A DNA stretch of 64,000 bases from Photobacterium sanguinicancri (lineage in GTDB: Bacteria > Pseudomonadota > Gammaproteobacteria > Enterobacterales > Vibrionaceae). The notes beneath the pieces were generated by a model. That model was not told the DNA's origin. It ran no database searches and saw only the letters and a program-made list of their open reading frames with translations. How positions within the stretch are numbered: the first letter of the stretch is position 1; each line of letters opens with the position of its first letter. The translations under genes and the position numbers were made by a program. The stretch covers positions 2,604,001-2,668,000 of the forward strand of contig NZ_AP024850.1 of assembly GCF_024346675.1 (NCBI RefSeq). The letters are read 5' to 3'. This document shows positions 47,163 through 62,534 of the stretch, one piece after another.

Positions 47163-48434
47163 TTACTCCTGTTTCGCTACAATATAGCTCGCGATTTGGC
47201 CTACAGTGTAAAACGAGCCAAACACGATTACCATGTCCTGCTCTGTTGCTTGTGCTAATGCCTGCTCATATGCCACGTCTGGTGATACAAAGCCGTCAAC
47301 AACCTGATCTAAATTAGCGATGATCTCATCCGCTTTTGCGGCACGAGGACCTTCAAGCGAAGCGGGATACCACACATCGACCACATTTTTCATTTCAGCA
47401 ATCGTTGCCGTAATATCTTTATCGTGTAACATAGCAACAACCGCATGAATACGGTGCTTACCTTCAGAGGCTTTGATTTTTTCTAGCTGCTGAGCAAAAT
47501 ACTGCGCTGAATGAGGGTTATGCGCAACATCCATAATCACTAATGGTGATGTACTAACCCGCTGCATTCGCCCAGGTAAAGCCGCATTTTTCAATCCATT
47601 AACGATATTACAATCGCTGATTTCCAGCTCTACTGTACCCAGTGCCATTAATGCCGTTGCCGCATTGGGCAGAGGCAGTGACGGAATAGGTAGATCACTA
47701 AGATCAAAGCAACCGCAGTGCCATTGCCACTGGTCGCCTGTCACTTGGTAATCAAACTGATAACCCACTTGGTACAATTTGGCATTAATATCGTCAGCAT
47801 GCGCCGCGACACTAGCTGGCGGCTGAGGCTGACCACAGATTGCAGGCTTCTCACTACGGAAGATACCCGCCTTCTCAAAACCAATCACTTCAATATCATC
47901 GCCTAACCAATCAACATGATCGACCGCTAAACTCGTGATGACAGATACATCGTGATCAACAATATTGGTTGCATCTAAACGACCACCAAGGCCGACTTCT
48001 AAAATCACCACATCAACTTGGTGTGTCTTAAATAACTCAAGTGCAGCTAACGTACCAAACTCAAACAAGCTCAAACTGATATCACCGCGATATTGCTCAA
48101 TGGCAGCGAAAGCTTGGCTATGTTTTTCATCCGCGAGATCTTCACCATTAATCCGTACACGCTCGTTATAACGCACTAAATGAGGTGAGCTATATACCCC
48201 GACCTTATAACCAGCATCTAATAGAATGGCCTCTAGGATCGCACAGGTTGAACCTTTGCCATTGGTACCAGCAACCGTTATCACTTTTGGCGCAGGCTTG
48301 ATCAAATTTCCACGCTCAGCAACAGCTTGAGCACGCTCAAGCCCTAAGTCGATGGCACTGGTATGAAGCTGCTCTAGATAAGTCAGCCATGAGGGTAGCG
48401 AGGCTGTCGCTGAAGGTGCTATCAGATCTGTCAT
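47163..48434 (-). CDS. folC: Folylpolyglutamate/dihydrofolate synthase FolC
   Basis: 423-aa Mur-ligase-fold enzyme that adds glutamate to dihydropteroate and to reduced folates. The ATP-binding loop is VAGTNGKGSTCAILEAI. SSPHLVRYNERVRING, EVGLGGRLDATN and DVAHNPHSAQYFAQQL are also visible. It lies downstream of accD beyond a terminator and is close-packed with dedD. Confidence 0.96.
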   Translation of the reverse strand: MTDLIAPSATASLPSWLTYLEQLHTSAIDLGLERAQAVAERGNLIKPAPKVITVAGTNGKGSTCAILEAILLDAGYKVGVYSSPHLVRYNERVRINGEDLADEKHSQAFAAIEQYRGDISLSLFEFGTLAALELFKTHQVDVVILEVGLGGRLDATNIVDHDVSVITSLAVDHVDWLGDDIEVIGFEKAGIFRSEKPAICGQPQPPASVAAHADDINAKLYQVGYQFDYQVTGDQWQWHCGCFDLSDLPIPSLPLPNAATALMALGTVELEISDCNIVNGLKNAALPGRMQRVSTSPLVIMDVAHNPHSAQYFAQQLEKIKASEGKHRIHAVVAMLHDKDITATIAEMKNVVDVWYPASLEGPRAAKADEIIANLDQVVDGFVSPDVAYEQALAQATEQDMVIVFGSFYTVGQIASYIVAKQE

Positions 48435-48505
48435 GGAAAATTGTTCACTTAATCACTAACTTGTTGGTACGCACTATACCAAACTGACCGTTATTCCGAA
48501 AAACA

Positions 48506-48540
48506 AAAACGCCGACGAAAGTCACTTCCGTCGGCGTTTT
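48506..48540 (-). terminator. Terminator after accD
   Basis: 12-bp stem AAAACGCCGACG and its complement with an 11-base loop. On the minus strand it ends UUUUUG-UUUUU, 25 bases after the accD stop. Confidence 0.87.
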
Positions 48541-48564
48541 AACAATTTTTTACAAAGCGAAGGC

Positions 48565-49488
48565 TTAGTCTGCTTTATCAGCCTCGTCTTCTACTTCGAC
48601 AACCTTAGGTGCGCTATCAACCGAAACCACTAAAGGTGATGTTTGGTTAGTCAGCTTAGCGATCAAGCCACCAATACGCTGACGCATTTCACGACGATCT
48701 ACAATCATATCGATAGCGCCATGTTCCAATAAGAATTCACTACGCTGGAAACCTTCTGGCAGCTTCTCACGTACTGTTTGCTCGATAACACGTTGGCCCG
48801 CAAAACCGATCAATGCTTTTGGCTCACCGATATTGATATCACCCAACATCGCCAAACTTGCCGATACACCGCCCATTGTAGGGTCAGTCAGTACCGAGAA
48901 GAACGGTAATCCTTTTGCAGACAAACGCTCAAGTGCCGCACTTGTTTTCGCCATTTGCATTAGCGACATTAGCGCTTCTTGCATACGTGCACCGCCACTT
49001 GCAGAGAAACACACAAGTGCACAGTTGTTTTCCATTGCTGCTTCTACCGCTTTCACGAATTTAGCACCCACAACAGAACCCATTGAGCCGCCCATAAAGG
49101 AGAACTCAAACGCACAAGCAATCACATCTTGACCAAGCAAGGTGCCCTGCATAACAACCAATGCGTCTTTCTCACCGCTGTTCTTTTGCGCAGTAGAGAT
49201 ACGATCTTTATATTTCTTCGAATCACGGAACTTCAATTTATCTTTCGGTTCCATATCCGCCGCTAGTTCTACTTGATTTTCTTGGTCAAGGAACGTTTCA
49301 AGACGGCGACGCGCTTTCATACGCATGTGATGATCGCACTTTGGGCACACTTCTAGGTTAGACTCTAGATCAGCGTGATAAAGCACTTGTTCGCAAGAAG
49401 TACACTTCGTCCATACACCTTCAGGGATTGATGCTTTGCGAGAAGAAACAATGTTGCTCTTCGTTAGGATCTTTTCAAGCCAGCTCAT
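48565..49488 (-). CDS. accD: Acetyl-CoA carboxylase carboxyltransferase subunit beta AccD
   Basis: 307-aa subunit that with AccA moves CO2 from biotin to acetyl-CoA. The N-terminal zinc ribbon has C29, C32, C48 and C51. The crotonase-like core shows [47 protein letters not shown] and [10 protein letters not shown]. It has an acidic tail ([11 protein letters not shown]). Confidence 0.97.
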   Translation of the reverse strand: MSWLEKILTKSNIVSSRKASIPEGVWTKCTSCEQVLYHADLESNLEVCPKCDHHMRMKARRRLETFLDQENQVELAADMEPKDKLKFRDSKKYKDRISTAQKNSGEKDALVVMQGTLLGQDVIACAFEFSFMGGSMGSVVGAKFVKAVEAAMENNCALVCFSASGGARMQEALMSLMQMAKTSAALERLSAKGLPFFSVLTDPTMGGVSASLAMLGDINIGEPKALIGFAGQRVIEQTVREKLPEGFQRSEFLLEHGAIDMIVDRREMRQRIGGLIAKLTNQTSPLVVSVDSAPKVVEVEDEADKAD

Positions 49489-49639
49489 GAATGACCTTTT
49501 TTATCTAGAAATTCCCCGCCAAAAAGCAGAGAAAGCAAATTCGTTTAATTATTAAGAGAGGAATTAAAGCACAAAGTTGCCAATCTGTAGATAAAAAACT
49601 GGTTGTACCTTGTGATCCCCACATAAATATAACGAAGAA

Positions 49640-49657
49640 ATGTACCGCTAGGTACAT
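49640..49657 (-). terminator. Possible weak terminator after truA
   Basis: 7-bp stem ATGTACC/GGTACAT with a 4-base loop, followed by UUCUUC on the minus strand, 24 bases after the truA stop. Confidence 0.4.
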
Positions 49658-49680
49658 GACTTCATTACTATTTAATCACA

Positions 49681-50466
49681 TTAATCTTCAATAAACAGTG
49701 GACCAGCAGGAACATGCGGTAGACCGTGTTCAGCAGGATAATCGACCTCAATCAGATATAAGCCTTCAGCTTTCGCCGTTACGCCCGCAATTTGACGGTT
49801 CTTTTGTTGTAATAACCATTGAATCCATTCTGGTTTTTCTTCACCGCGCCCTACTTTGATCAAGCTTCCGGTAATATTACGTACCATGTGATGCAAAAAT
49901 GCATTCGCTTTAATATCAATCACAATGTACTGGCCATGACGCGTGATATTGATGTGATGCATATTACGACATGGCGTATTCGCCTGACAATGCGTCGCCC
50001 GAAAAGAGGTAAAGTCATGCTCGCCCAGTAAAAACTGCGCCGCTTCATGCATCAGCTTTTCATCGAGATCGCCATGGTAGTGGCTTACACCACGCGCCAG
50101 AATCGCAGGACGAAAAGCGTGGTTAGAGATAATATAACGATAACGGCGCGCTGTTGCAGAAAAGCGAGCATGGAAGTCTTCCGTCACTTCATGCGCCCAA
50201 CGCACAGCAATATCTTTCGGTAAATGGGTATTAACCCCCATCGTCCATGCGGCCAGCTTACGATTTGAATCGACATCAAAGTGAACCACTTGCCCTGTGC
50301 CATGTACTCCTGCATCTGTACGGCCAGCACACAGCACTTCTATCGGCTGATTGGCAATTTTAGACAAGGCTTTTTCTAATTCACCTTGCACACTCACAAC
50401 ATCTAGCTGGCGCTGCCAACCGTGATAATTTGCACCGTCGTATTCGATACCTAAAGCTATTCGCAT
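49681..50466 (-). CDS. truA: tRNA pseudouridine(38-40) synthase TruA
   Basis: 261-aa enzyme modifying U38-U40 in the anticodon stem. The catalytic aspartate is D51 in [41 protein letters not shown] and [19 protein letters not shown] are typical. In E. coli truA follows the asd-like usg gene; here fimV is inserted between asd and truA. Confidence 0.97.
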   Translation of the reverse strand: MRIALGIEYDGANYHGWQRQLDVVSVQGELEKALSKIANQPIEVLCAGRTDAGVHGTGQVVHFDVDSNRKLAAWTMGVNTHLPKDIAVRWAHEVTEDFHARFSATARRYRYIISNHAFRPAILARGVSHYHGDLDEKLMHEAAQFLLGEHDFTSFRATHCQANTPCRNMHHINITRHGQYIVIDIKANAFLHHMVRNITGSLIKVGRGEEKPEWIQWLLQQKNRQIAGVTAKAEGLYLIEVDYPAEHGLPHVPAGPLFIED

Positions 50467-50610
50467 AATCTACTTCGTCTTGCCTAGGCCCACAGAGCCC
50501 TATTAGTGTGTATATTGGCGGTGATTATAAGGGATGGTAGAGCCAGATGCGATAGCTGCACGAAATACACCCATGCGCTTAACAGGTAAACAGCCGTTTT
50601 TCAGACAATA

Positions 50611-50639
50611 AAAAACGCGATGCTCTGTGAACATCGCGC
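50611..50639 (-). terminator. Terminator after fimV
   Basis: 7- to 8-bp stem GCGCGATG-type with CATCGCG and a 9-base loop; six U on the minus strand, 31 bases beyond the stop. Confidence 0.82.
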
Positions 50640-50669
50640 TTTCATATCAATAAGCCAATTTTCTTCGAC

Positions 50670-55664
<4,995 letters not shown>

Positions 55665-55824
55665 GGCCTGCTGTCCTCTCTGGCGGAAACTAAAAAGTCG
55701 ATTAGATAAATACAGTCTACGACAACATTTATCGAACCCACCTACTATGCGGTATTACTATATCGGACAGGCAACCTGAAACTGTAGTGTTCATACTAAA
55801 AATGTGGGGTTGCTGGAAAATTTA

Positions 55825-55854
55825 CTAAAAGGAGCAGCAATCATGCCGCTCCTT
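55825..55854 (-). terminator. Terminator after asd
   Basis: 11-bp stem (AAGGAGCGGCA with TGCTGCTCCTT, one G-U) with a 4- to 5-base loop, then UUUUAG on the minus strand, 28 bases after the stop. Confidence 0.75.
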
Positions 55855-55881
55855 GTCTATAGCCTCGGCTGATTTTCGTGA

Positions 55882-56895
55882 TTATAAGTAATCAGAAATC
55901 AACTTCTCGGCAATTTGTACGCTGTTCGTCGCAGCACCTTTACGCACGTTATCAGCAACAACCCACATGTTTAAACCATGAGAGTGGCTAATATCTTCAC
56001 GTACACGCGCAACCATGACATGGTCTTTACCTGTTGCGTCAGATACTTGTGTTGGGTATTCATTGCCTTGGAAAAGCTCAATACCTTCCGCGTTCTCTAG
56101 TAGTTGTAGCGCTTCTTCAAGGTTCACTTCTTGACGCGTTTCAACATGAACGGCTTCTGCATGACCATAGAATACAGGTACGCGAACACAAGTCGGGTTC
56201 ACACGAATAGTGTCATCAGCAAAAATCTTTTGCGTTTCCCACACCATTTTCATTTCTTCTTTGGTGTAGCCGTTATCCATAAAATCATCGATATGCGGCA
56301 AACAGTTAAATGCAATTTGCTTATCGTAAACACTATTTTCTGCTGATAGACCATTCAATAATTTAACGGTTTGGCCCGCTAATTCATCAACGCCTTTTTT
56401 ACCGCTGCCTGATACCGACTGGTAAGTTGAAACGTTAATGCGTTCGATACCGTAAGCATCATGGATAGGCTTTAATGCCACCAGCATTTGGATAGTCGAA
56501 CAGTTAGGGTTCGCGATGATGTTACGGTTACGGTATTCCGCAATCGCATCAGGGTTCACCTCAGGCACAACTAGCGGTACATCGTAGTCGTAACGGAAGC
56601 GTGACGTGTTATCAATCACGATAACGCCTTCATCTGCCGCGATAGGAGCCCAACGGTCTGAGGCTTCAGAACCTGCAGAGAACAAAGCAATATGGACCTG
56701 TGACCAATCAAAATCTTCAACGTTGGTAACACGTACTGATTTATTTTTAAAACGCAGTGTTTGACCCGCACCACGCTCAGAGGCTAGCAAGTATAAATTG
56801 CGAACAGGAAAATTGCGTTCCTCTAATACCTCAACCATAGCTTGACCTACAGCGCCAGTAGCGCCGAGTACGGCAATATCAAATTCCTGACTCAT
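55882..56895 (-). CDS. asd: Aspartate-semialdehyde dehydrogenase
   Basis: 337-aa NADP-dependent enzyme of lysine, threonine and methionine synthesis. The nucleotide motif is [12 protein letters not shown], the active-site cysteine C132 lies in [11 protein letters not shown], and the later His is in [11 protein letters not shown]. In E. coli the gene at this place, usg, is a paralogue that as I recall lacks the catalytic Cys; this copy keeps it, so an active enzyme is likely. Vibrios often have a second asd elsewhere. Its ATG overlaps the pdxB stop by 4 bases. Confidence 0.92.
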   Translation of the reverse strand: MSQEFDIAVLGATGAVGQAMVEVLEERNFPVRNLYLLASERGAGQTLRFKNKSVRVTNVEDFDWSQVHIALFSAGSEASDRWAPIAADEGVIVIDNTSRFRYDYDVPLVVPEVNPDAIAEYRNRNIIANPNCSTIQMLVALKPIHDAYGIERINVSTYQSVSGSGKKGVDELAGQTVKLLNGLSAENSVYDKQIAFNCLPHIDDFMDNGYTKEEMKMVWETQKIFADDTIRVNPTCVRVPVFYGHAEAVHVETRQEVNLEEALQLLENAEGIELFQGNEYPTQVSDATGKDHVMVARVREDISHSHGLNMWVVADNVRKGAATNSVQIAEKLISDYL

Positions 56896-58079
56896 TGCGT
56901 TTCCTCAATTGTAAAACCTAATTTAGCCAGCGACTCTACCCCAAAACTGGCCTCTCCTGCTACCGTAATCGCACTATATTCACGTCGATCCCAGTAATTT
57001 TTACGCATCAAATCAAATGCAGTTGCCATCTCGGCCTCATCGCCTTGAGTTTGCTGCATCGAACGGCGAAATAGTGCATCGTCCTTACGTACATCATAAA
57101 CCAACTGGATCAGTGAAAATAAGTCAGATTCTGACCACGTTCGGCTCAAGGTGACGTGTGGGATAGGCGCTTGCGGTAATAAACTCGCAGCTTCAACATG
57201 CGGTCGAGCAGAGTCATCAAGACTCGTAAGAAAGTCACAGTATTGGTTATACACCATAGTGGTGCCACGCGCTTTGCCTTCTAAACCGTAGCCTGCAACA
57301 TGGGGGGTCGCAAAGGCTAACAATGGCAAAAGTTCGAGATCAACCAGAGGCTCATGTTCAAATACATCCAACACTGCCGTTACTATTTTACCTTGTCCAC
57401 TGACACTTTGCTGTAATGCCCTTTTTAACGCCTGATTATCAACCACAGGACCGCGCGCAGCATTGATAAGAATGGTGTCATCTTTTAAATCGCCCAAGAA
57501 TGCTTCATCAACCAGATGATAAGTTGAGTATTCACCCTCTCGGGTAATAGGCGTGTGTAGCGTAATGACATCACACTGCTCACGAAGCGTTGCTAACGAT
57601 GAAAACGCACGACTATCACCTTCCGCTTGCTTAATCGGGTCGTTCAGTAAATACCGTATACCTAATGCATCTAAACAACCCGCAAGGTACGTACCGACAT
57701 TGCCAGCACCAATAATACCCACGGTTTTGTCAAAGATTGAAAAACCGTGTTGTTGGCCCAGCACCATCAGGCTGCTTAGCACGTACTCAGCAACCCCTAC
57801 TTTGTTACAACCAGGTGCTGCAGTAAATCTAATATTTTTCTCGGCAAGTAACGCTTGGTCAACATGGTCTTGCCCTGCTGTGGCGGTACCAACAAATTTA
57901 AGGCGGTTGGCTTTTGCTAGCAATCGGCTATCCACCTTGGTTACCGAACGGATCATCAAAGCATCAATGTCGACCAAATCATCACAGCTCAGTGTGCGCC
58001 CAGGTTTTGCTATTACATGCCCTAATTGACTGAAGAGGTCTAGTGCATAAGGCATGTTTTCATCGATAAGGATGTTCAT
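56892..58079 (-). CDS. pdxB: Erythronate-4-phosphate dehydrogenase PdxB
   Basis: 395-aa D-isomer-specific 2-hydroxyacid dehydrogenase of pyridoxal phosphate synthesis. It starts [20 protein letters not shown]. The NAD loop is [20 protein letters not shown], with the catalytic Arg near [10 protein letters not shown] and the His in [14 protein letters not shown] much longer reading from 58379 adds 100 residues without family counterpart; the ATG at 58079 has GGAG 5 bases upstream. It is coupled to asd by an ATGA overlap. Confidence 0.95.
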   Translation of the reverse strand: MNILIDENMPYALDLFSQLGHVIAKPGRTLSCDDLVDIDALMIRSVTKVDSRLLAKANRLKFVGTATAGQDHVDQALLAEKNIRFTAAPGCNKVGVAEYVLSSLMVLGQQHGFSIFDKTVGIIGAGNVGTYLAGCLDALGIRYLLNDPIKQAEGDSRAFSSLATLREQCDVITLHTPITREGEYSTYHLVDEAFLGDLKDDTILINAARGPVVDNQALKRALQQSVSGQGKIVTAVLDVFEHEPLVDLELLPLLAFATPHVAGYGLEGKARGTTMVYNQYCDFLTSLDDSARPHVEAASLLPQAPIPHVTLSRTWSESDLFSLIQLVYDVRKDDALFRRSMQQTQGDEAEMATAFDLMRKNYWDRREYSAITVAGEASFGVESLAKLGFTIEETQ

Positions 58080-58283
58080 TAATTCTCCGAAAGCGAACAA
58101 CTGCAAGCGAATATAATACCTCAGCCTCACCGAGAACAACCAGCGCTGTTTATCCTTCAATCTTTTGCCACTGCCACTGCCACACAAGGATAAACTCGAG
58201 AATCTAGATCCGCTCGACATACAGCGGGAGTTCAGCCGCGCTATGCTATTAAGGCTAACACTGTCATTTCCAAATAGCAGGCA

Positions 58284-58307
58284 CAAAAAAACCCAGCATG
58301 GCTGGGT
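58284..58307 (-). terminator. Terminator, distal to fabB
   Basis: 7-bp GC-rich stem ACCCAGC/GCTGGGT with loop CAT and seven U on the minus strand; 231 bases after the fabB stop, beyond the palindromic element. Confidence 0.85.
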
Positions 58308-58380
58308 CAAAAGTCCGAGAAAAAGCATCAGATACGCAGCGTAATTTTTACACTGTATACCTAATGTGCGTCTGTTCATC

Positions 58381-58452
58381 GGTACTGGCTAAAACATTGG
58401 AAAAGTAGAGTTCTCTGGACAAGTCATCTACTTTCTCATTTTAGCCGGTGCC
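58381..58452. repeat. 72-base palindromic element downstream of fabB
   Basis: Outer arms GGTACTGGCTAAAA (58381-58394) and TTTTAGCCGGTGCC (58439-58452) pair over all 14 positions with two G-U. Inner arms GAAAAGTAGA and TCTACTTTC pair over 9 bp with one bulge, around a 17-base centre. There is no T run, so it is not a terminator. It looks like a REP- or MITE-type element or a stable mRNA 3' structure of fabB. Confidence 0.6.
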
Positions 58453-58537
58453 ACCTCGGAAACTATGTTTAAGATGCAAAACAGGTAAACGCGTAATTCG
58501 CTATTATTTTGTCTACCTGCTGTTTTTGCGCCTTAAA

Positions 58538-59752
58538 TTACGCTTCGTATTTTTTGATGACTAACGTTGCGTTAGTGCCACCAAAACCGAAACTGTTAGA
58601 CATTACCGTCTTCAGCTCAACATCGCGCTTTTCAGTCACAATATCTAAGCCTTCTGCCGCAGCGTCTAGGTTTTCAATATTAATGCTTGGGGCAACAAAG
58701 CTGTGCTCTAGCATCAAGGTTGAATAAATCGCTTCGTGAACACCTGCCGCACCCAATGCGTGACCAGTCATCGCTTTGGTTGCTGAAATTGCAGGACAGT
58801 TTTCACTGAACAATTCTTGGATTGCACCCAGTTCTTTTACATCACCTACTGGTGTTGAAGTACCGTGGGTATTTATGTAATCCACTGGCGCATCAAGATC
58901 TTGCATTGCCATCTTCATACAACGCACCGCACCTTCACCTGATGGTGCTACCATGTCGTAGCCATCTGATGTCGCGCCGTAGCCCACGATTTCACCGTAG
59001 ATCTTCGCGCCACGTGCCAATGCATGCTCAAGCTCTTCAACAACCATCATGCCGCCGCCACCAGAGATAACAAAACCGTCGCGGTCTGCATCATAGGTAC
59101 GAGACGCTTTTGATGGGTCATCGTTATATTTAGTTGATAGTGCGCCCATTGCATCGAACATCATGGTCAAAGACCAATCTAATTCTTCACCGCCACCTGC
59201 AAACACAACATCTTGTTTGCCTAGCTGGATAAGTTCTAATGCGTGACCAATACAGTGTGCAGATGTCGCACATGCAGAGCTCATGGTGTAGTTAACACCG
59301 CGGATTTTAAACGGTGTTGCCAAACATGCAGACACGGTTGACGACATAGTACGAGGTACCATGTATGGACCAACACGTTTCACACCTTTTTCACGGATGA
59401 TATCGACAGCCGCGACTTGATTTAATGATGATGCGCCACCAGAACCCGCCACTAGGCCAGTTCGGTCATTAGAAACTTGATCTTCAGTTAGGCCGGCATC
59501 TGCAATTGCCTGCTCCATAGACAAATATGCAAAACCTGCTGCATCGCCCATGAAACGCATCTTCTTACGATCGATATGCTCAGAAGGCTTTAATTTAAGA
59601 TCGCCCCAAACATTGCTGCGTAATTTCATTTCAGCAAATTGTTCAGAGAAATTAATGCCAGATTTACCTTCTTTTAGCGATTCCAGCACTTCGTTTACGT
59701 TGTTACCAATGCTGGATACGATACCCATGCCTGTAATTACGGCTCGTTTCAT
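58538..59752 (-). CDS. fabB: 3-oxoacyl-ACP synthase I FabB
   Basis: 404-aa condensing enzyme needed for unsaturated fatty-acid synthesis. The catalytic Cys lies in [16 protein letters not shown], the two His in [11 protein letters not shown] and [13 protein letters not shown], and the end [15 protein letters not shown] is typical. The start [19 protein letters not shown] is as in E. coli FabB, not FabF. In E. coli it is activated by FadR and repressed by FabR; the upstream 165 bases are shared with divergent mnmC. Confidence 0.97.
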   Translation of the reverse strand: MKRAVITGMGIVSSIGNNVNEVLESLKEGKSGINFSEQFAEMKLRSNVWGDLKLKPSEHIDRKKMRFMGDAAGFAYLSMEQAIADAGLTEDQVSNDRTGLVAGSGGASSLNQVAAVDIIREKGVKRVGPYMVPRTMSSTVSACLATPFKIRGVNYTMSSACATSAHCIGHALELIQLGKQDVVFAGGGEELDWSLTMMFDAMGALSTKYNDDPSKASRTYDADRDGFVISGGGGMMVVEELEHALARGAKIYGEIVGYGATSDGYDMVAPSGEGAVRCMKMAMQDLDAPVDYINTHGTSTPVGDVKELGAIQELFSENCPAISATKAMTGHALGAAGVHEAIYSTLMLEHSFVAPSINIENLDAAAEGLDIVTEKRDVELKTVMSNSFGFGGTNATLVIKKYEA

Positions 59753-59950
59753 GATGAATTCCTACTGATATTTAACGCAGAGATAATAACGGCTTTCTCA
59801 CTCAAAAGTGGTCAGCTTTCCTATAGTTCGGGTACAATCGCGGTTAATTTCCAACTTTTTACTATGTTCGCACCTTAATTTTAGCGCCATATTTAAGTCT
59901 TAAATACGGATTTTGTAATGTGCAGCAGTCCCATTAAAAGAGGTTTCCCC

Positions 59951-61981
59951 TTGTCTGATAAGCCCAATAAGCGCATTGAGCACGCTGTTCTTGACTGGAA
60001 CGAAGCGGGCACGCCAGTTTCTAACGATTTTGACGATGTGTATTTCTCTAATACCAATGGCTTAGAAGAAACACGCTACGTATTCCTACAACAAAATGGC
60101 TTACCCCAGCGTTGGGAACACTTCGATCGTCGTCGTTTTGTTGTGGCTGAAACCGGTTTTGGCACTGGGTTAAACTTCCTTGCACTGTGGCAATGGTTCA
60201 AAGCATTTCGTGCCGCACACCCTGATGCTACCACTAAAGAGCTGCATTTCATCAGTTTTGAAAAATTTCCGGTTACTAAAGCGGATTTAATCAAAGCGCA
60301 CCAGTCATGGCCTGAACTCGCCGATGTGGCGAAGCAACTTCATGCCCACTACCCTGCGGCCGTTGCTGGCTGTCAACGGGTCGTACTTGAAGGTGGCATG
60401 ATCACACTGGATTTATGGTTTGGTGATATCAAAGACTGTATGCCACAGGTGTGGTGTGGTGAAGACGGTATTGTTGATGCGTGGTTCTTAGATGGTTTTG
60501 CTCCTAGCAAGAACCCCGAAATGTGGAACCAAAACCTGTTTAATAACATGGCAAAATTAGCTCGAACAGGCTGTACCACTGCCACGTTTACCGCTGCGGG
60601 CTTTGTTCGCCGCGGCTTAATCGAAGCGGGTTTTAGCATGTCTAAAGCCAAAGGTTTTGGTACTAAGCGTGACATGTTAATTGGCCATATTGAAGCACGT
60701 CAATTTGGGTCAAATGTAAAACCTTGGTATCAGCGTAACGAAGCAAAAGACACGGATAATGTGGCGATCATTGGCGGCGGTATTGCGTCAGCCAGTGCGG
60801 CTATCGCTTTAATTCGCAGAGGGGTTAACGTCACGCTTTATTGTGCCGATGCCAAGCCAGCAGAAGGGGCATCTGGCAATCGTCAAGGCGCTGTTTATCC
60901 GCTGTTAAGTGGCGGCCATGATGCGATCCCAGACTTTTTTGCCCCAGCCTTTCTGTATGCACGACAGTTTGTAGAACAAGCAACGCAATATGGTGAATTT
61001 GAACACCAATGGTGTGGTGTTACTCAGCTAGCTTGGAGTGACGAGGCGAAAAGAAAACTCGGTAATATTTTAGCAAATCAATATCCTGAAGATCTTATCA
61101 AAGCTTACGACCAAGCCCAAACAGAAGAGATTACAGGCGTAGTCTCAGGGCATAGCAGCGTTCATTACCCGCTAGGCGGATGGTTGTGTCCACAAGCACT
61201 CACACGCGTTCTTATTGAACACGGTCAACAAACAGGCCTGCTAACTTGCCACTATAATACCAACGTGCAAACACTGACGCAGCAAGACGCTCTTTGGGCT
61301 ATTAGCACACAGGACGAGCAACACTTTCAGCATGGCACCGTTATTGTGGCCAATGGACACCGTTTTACGACATTTGAACAAACCACCCAGCTGCCACTCT
61401 ATCCTGTACGCGGCCAAGTAAGCCATATCCCGACCAACGAGACCTTGGCGCAATTAAAAACTGTATTGTGTTATGACGGTTACCTAACACCTAAAAATAC
61501 CACTTCAGACACCCATTGCATCGGAGCGAGTTATGGTCGCAATAGTACCAATACCGATTTCAATGATGATGAACATGCTTCAAATAAAGCACGTCTGATT
61601 AAGAGCCTGCCTGATGCAACATGGCCAAAAGATGTAGAGATGGGCGACAACCAAGCACGTGTTGGGGTGCGTAGTGCCAGTCGTGATCATTTACCTATCG
61701 TGGGGGATGTTTGCCGTATTGATGATTTAATTTCGCAATATAGCGATCTTAGAGATAACAAAGACACAGCCGAAGCCGTGCCTTGTTATAACAATCTCTA
61801 TAGCTTCCTTGGCTTAGGCTCACGAGGATTAAGCTCTGCGCCCCTGCTTGGCGAATTAATTGCCTCGCAGATTTGTGGTGATCCACTACCACTTCCAAAC
61901 GATGTCCTTGAGGCTCTGCATCCTGGCCGTTCTTGGGTACGACGTTTAGTCCGTGGCAAGCAGCTTAATCAAGATAAATAA
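59951..61981 (+). CDS. mnmC: Bifunctional tRNA 5-methylaminomethyl-2-thiouridine synthase MnmC
   Basis: Completes mnm5s2U34 in tRNA. The N-terminal SAM methyltransferase (about residues 1-240) shows FDDVYFSNTNGLEETRYVFL, ETGFGTGLNFLALW and AWFLDGFAPSKNPEMW. The C-terminal FAD oxidase (about 255-676) shows NVAIIGGGIASASAAIALIR and ends with a DAAO-type fold. I prefer the TTG start at 59951, because AGAGG stands 7 bases upstream and the N-terminus then fits homologues (676 aa, E. coli 668). An ATG at 59918 has no SD. It is divergent from fabB. Confidence 0.93.
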   Translation: MSDKPNKRIEHAVLDWNEAGTPVSNDFDDVYFSNTNGLEETRYVFLQQNGLPQRWEHFDRRRFVVAETGFGTGLNFLALWQWFKAFRAAHPDATTKELHFISFEKFPVTKADLIKAHQSWPELADVAKQLHAHYPAAVAGCQRVVLEGGMITLDLWFGDIKDCMPQVWCGEDGIVDAWFLDGFAPSKNPEMWNQNLFNNMAKLARTGCTTATFTAAGFVRRGLIEAGFSMSKAKGFGTKRDMLIGHIEARQFGSNVKPWYQRNEAKDTDNVAIIGGGIASASAAIALIRRGVNVTLYCADAKPAEGASGNRQGAVYPLLSGGHDAIPDFFAPAFLYARQFVEQATQYGEFEHQWCGVTQLAWSDEAKRKLGNILANQYPEDLIKAYDQAQTEEITGVVSGHSSVHYPLGGWLCPQALTRVLIEHGQQTGLLTCHYNTNVQTLTQQDALWAISTQDEQHFQHGTVIVANGHRFTTFEQTTQLPLYPVRGQVSHIPTNETLAQLKTVLCYDGYLTPKNTTSDTHCIGASYGRNSTNTDFNDDEHASNKARLIKSLPDATWPKDVEMGDNQARVGVRSASRDHLPIVGDVCRIDDLISQYSDLRDNKDTAEAVPCYNNLYSFLGLGSRGLSSAPLLGELIASQICGDPLPLPNDVLEALHPGRSWVRRLVRGKQLNQDK

Positions 61982-61991
61982 ATCGTTCTTT

Positions 61992-62345
61992 TTATTCTGC
62001 ATTTACCGTTGCTGGCGGACCTGAATCTTCACCGCCAGTATCGGCTAATGCCACAGCAACCACGACAGCTGCCACACCGACGGCAATCGCCGTCGCTGTT
62101 AACCCACCAGCAGATGCTGCCAATGCAGTATTTGCCCCCGCCGCCTCTCCTGTTGCCGATGCAGCACTGGCTTTTGTCGCAGATTGAGCCGCACTCGATG
62201 TCGTTTGCGACGTTGTTTGCGTTGAGGTTGTTTGTGCAGATGACGGTGATGTTGCAGATTGCGACGCTGTTGCCGCTTCATCCGCAGCCCAAGCCGTAGA
62301 CGAAAAAATCCCATAAAAAATAAGCGCAATTACAAATTTATTCAT
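61992..62345 (-). CDS. Secreted Ser/Thr/Ala-rich low-complexity protein, GfcA-like layout
   Basis: 117 aa: signal peptide (MNKFVIALIFYGIFSSTAWA, cut after residue 20), about 50 residues of Ala/Ser/Thr/Gln low complexity, an Ala/Gly/Val hydrophobic segment (about residues 78-100, LTATAIAVGVAAVVVAVALA) and an acidic end (DTGGEDSGPPATVNAE). This order recalls E. coli GfcA (YmcD), the Thr-rich first gene of the group 4 capsule operon, though no gfc genes are near. The start at 62345 has AGGA at 5-6 bases. It lies 189 bases downstream of the beta-CASP gene on the same strand. Confidence 0.7.
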   Translation of the reverse strand: MNKFVIALIFYGIFSSTAWAADEAATASQSATSPSSAQTTSTQTTSQTTSSAAQSATKASAASATGEAAGANTALAASAGGLTATAIAVGVAAVVVAVALADTGGEDSGPPATVNAE

Positions 62346-62534
62346 ACCATTCCTACTCATTAGGTGAGTTATTGATATGAATATAAGTATAGCTAGGCTT
62401 GCACTTTTCGCCTTACCATCGAAGCGCAAATCATAAGATCAGCGTTAAACATACGGCTTTTTATTCACTTAGCTGGAATAACTAAAATAAAAAACACATT
62501 CGTGAGACGAGTGAAAGAAGAGCCAGTTCTAGCA

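Larger units (their letters stand above)
58080..58537. other. 458-base fabB/pdxB intergenic region
   Basis: Contains the fabB terminator (58284-58307) and a 72-base palindromic element (58381-58452) between it and the fabB stop. The part 58080-58283 should hold the pdxB promoter; no clear boxes seen and no ORF supported. Confidence 0.55.

Noticed and set aside
58080..58379. 100-residue N-terminal extension of pdxB
   Set aside because: It runs through the fabB terminator and has no family counterpart; the ATG at 58079 has a good SD.
59804..59815. FadR site before fabB (TGGTCAG half)
   Set aside because: Only one half of the FadR palindrome is recognisable; the other half does not match, although regulation of fabB by FadR is known in E. 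coli.
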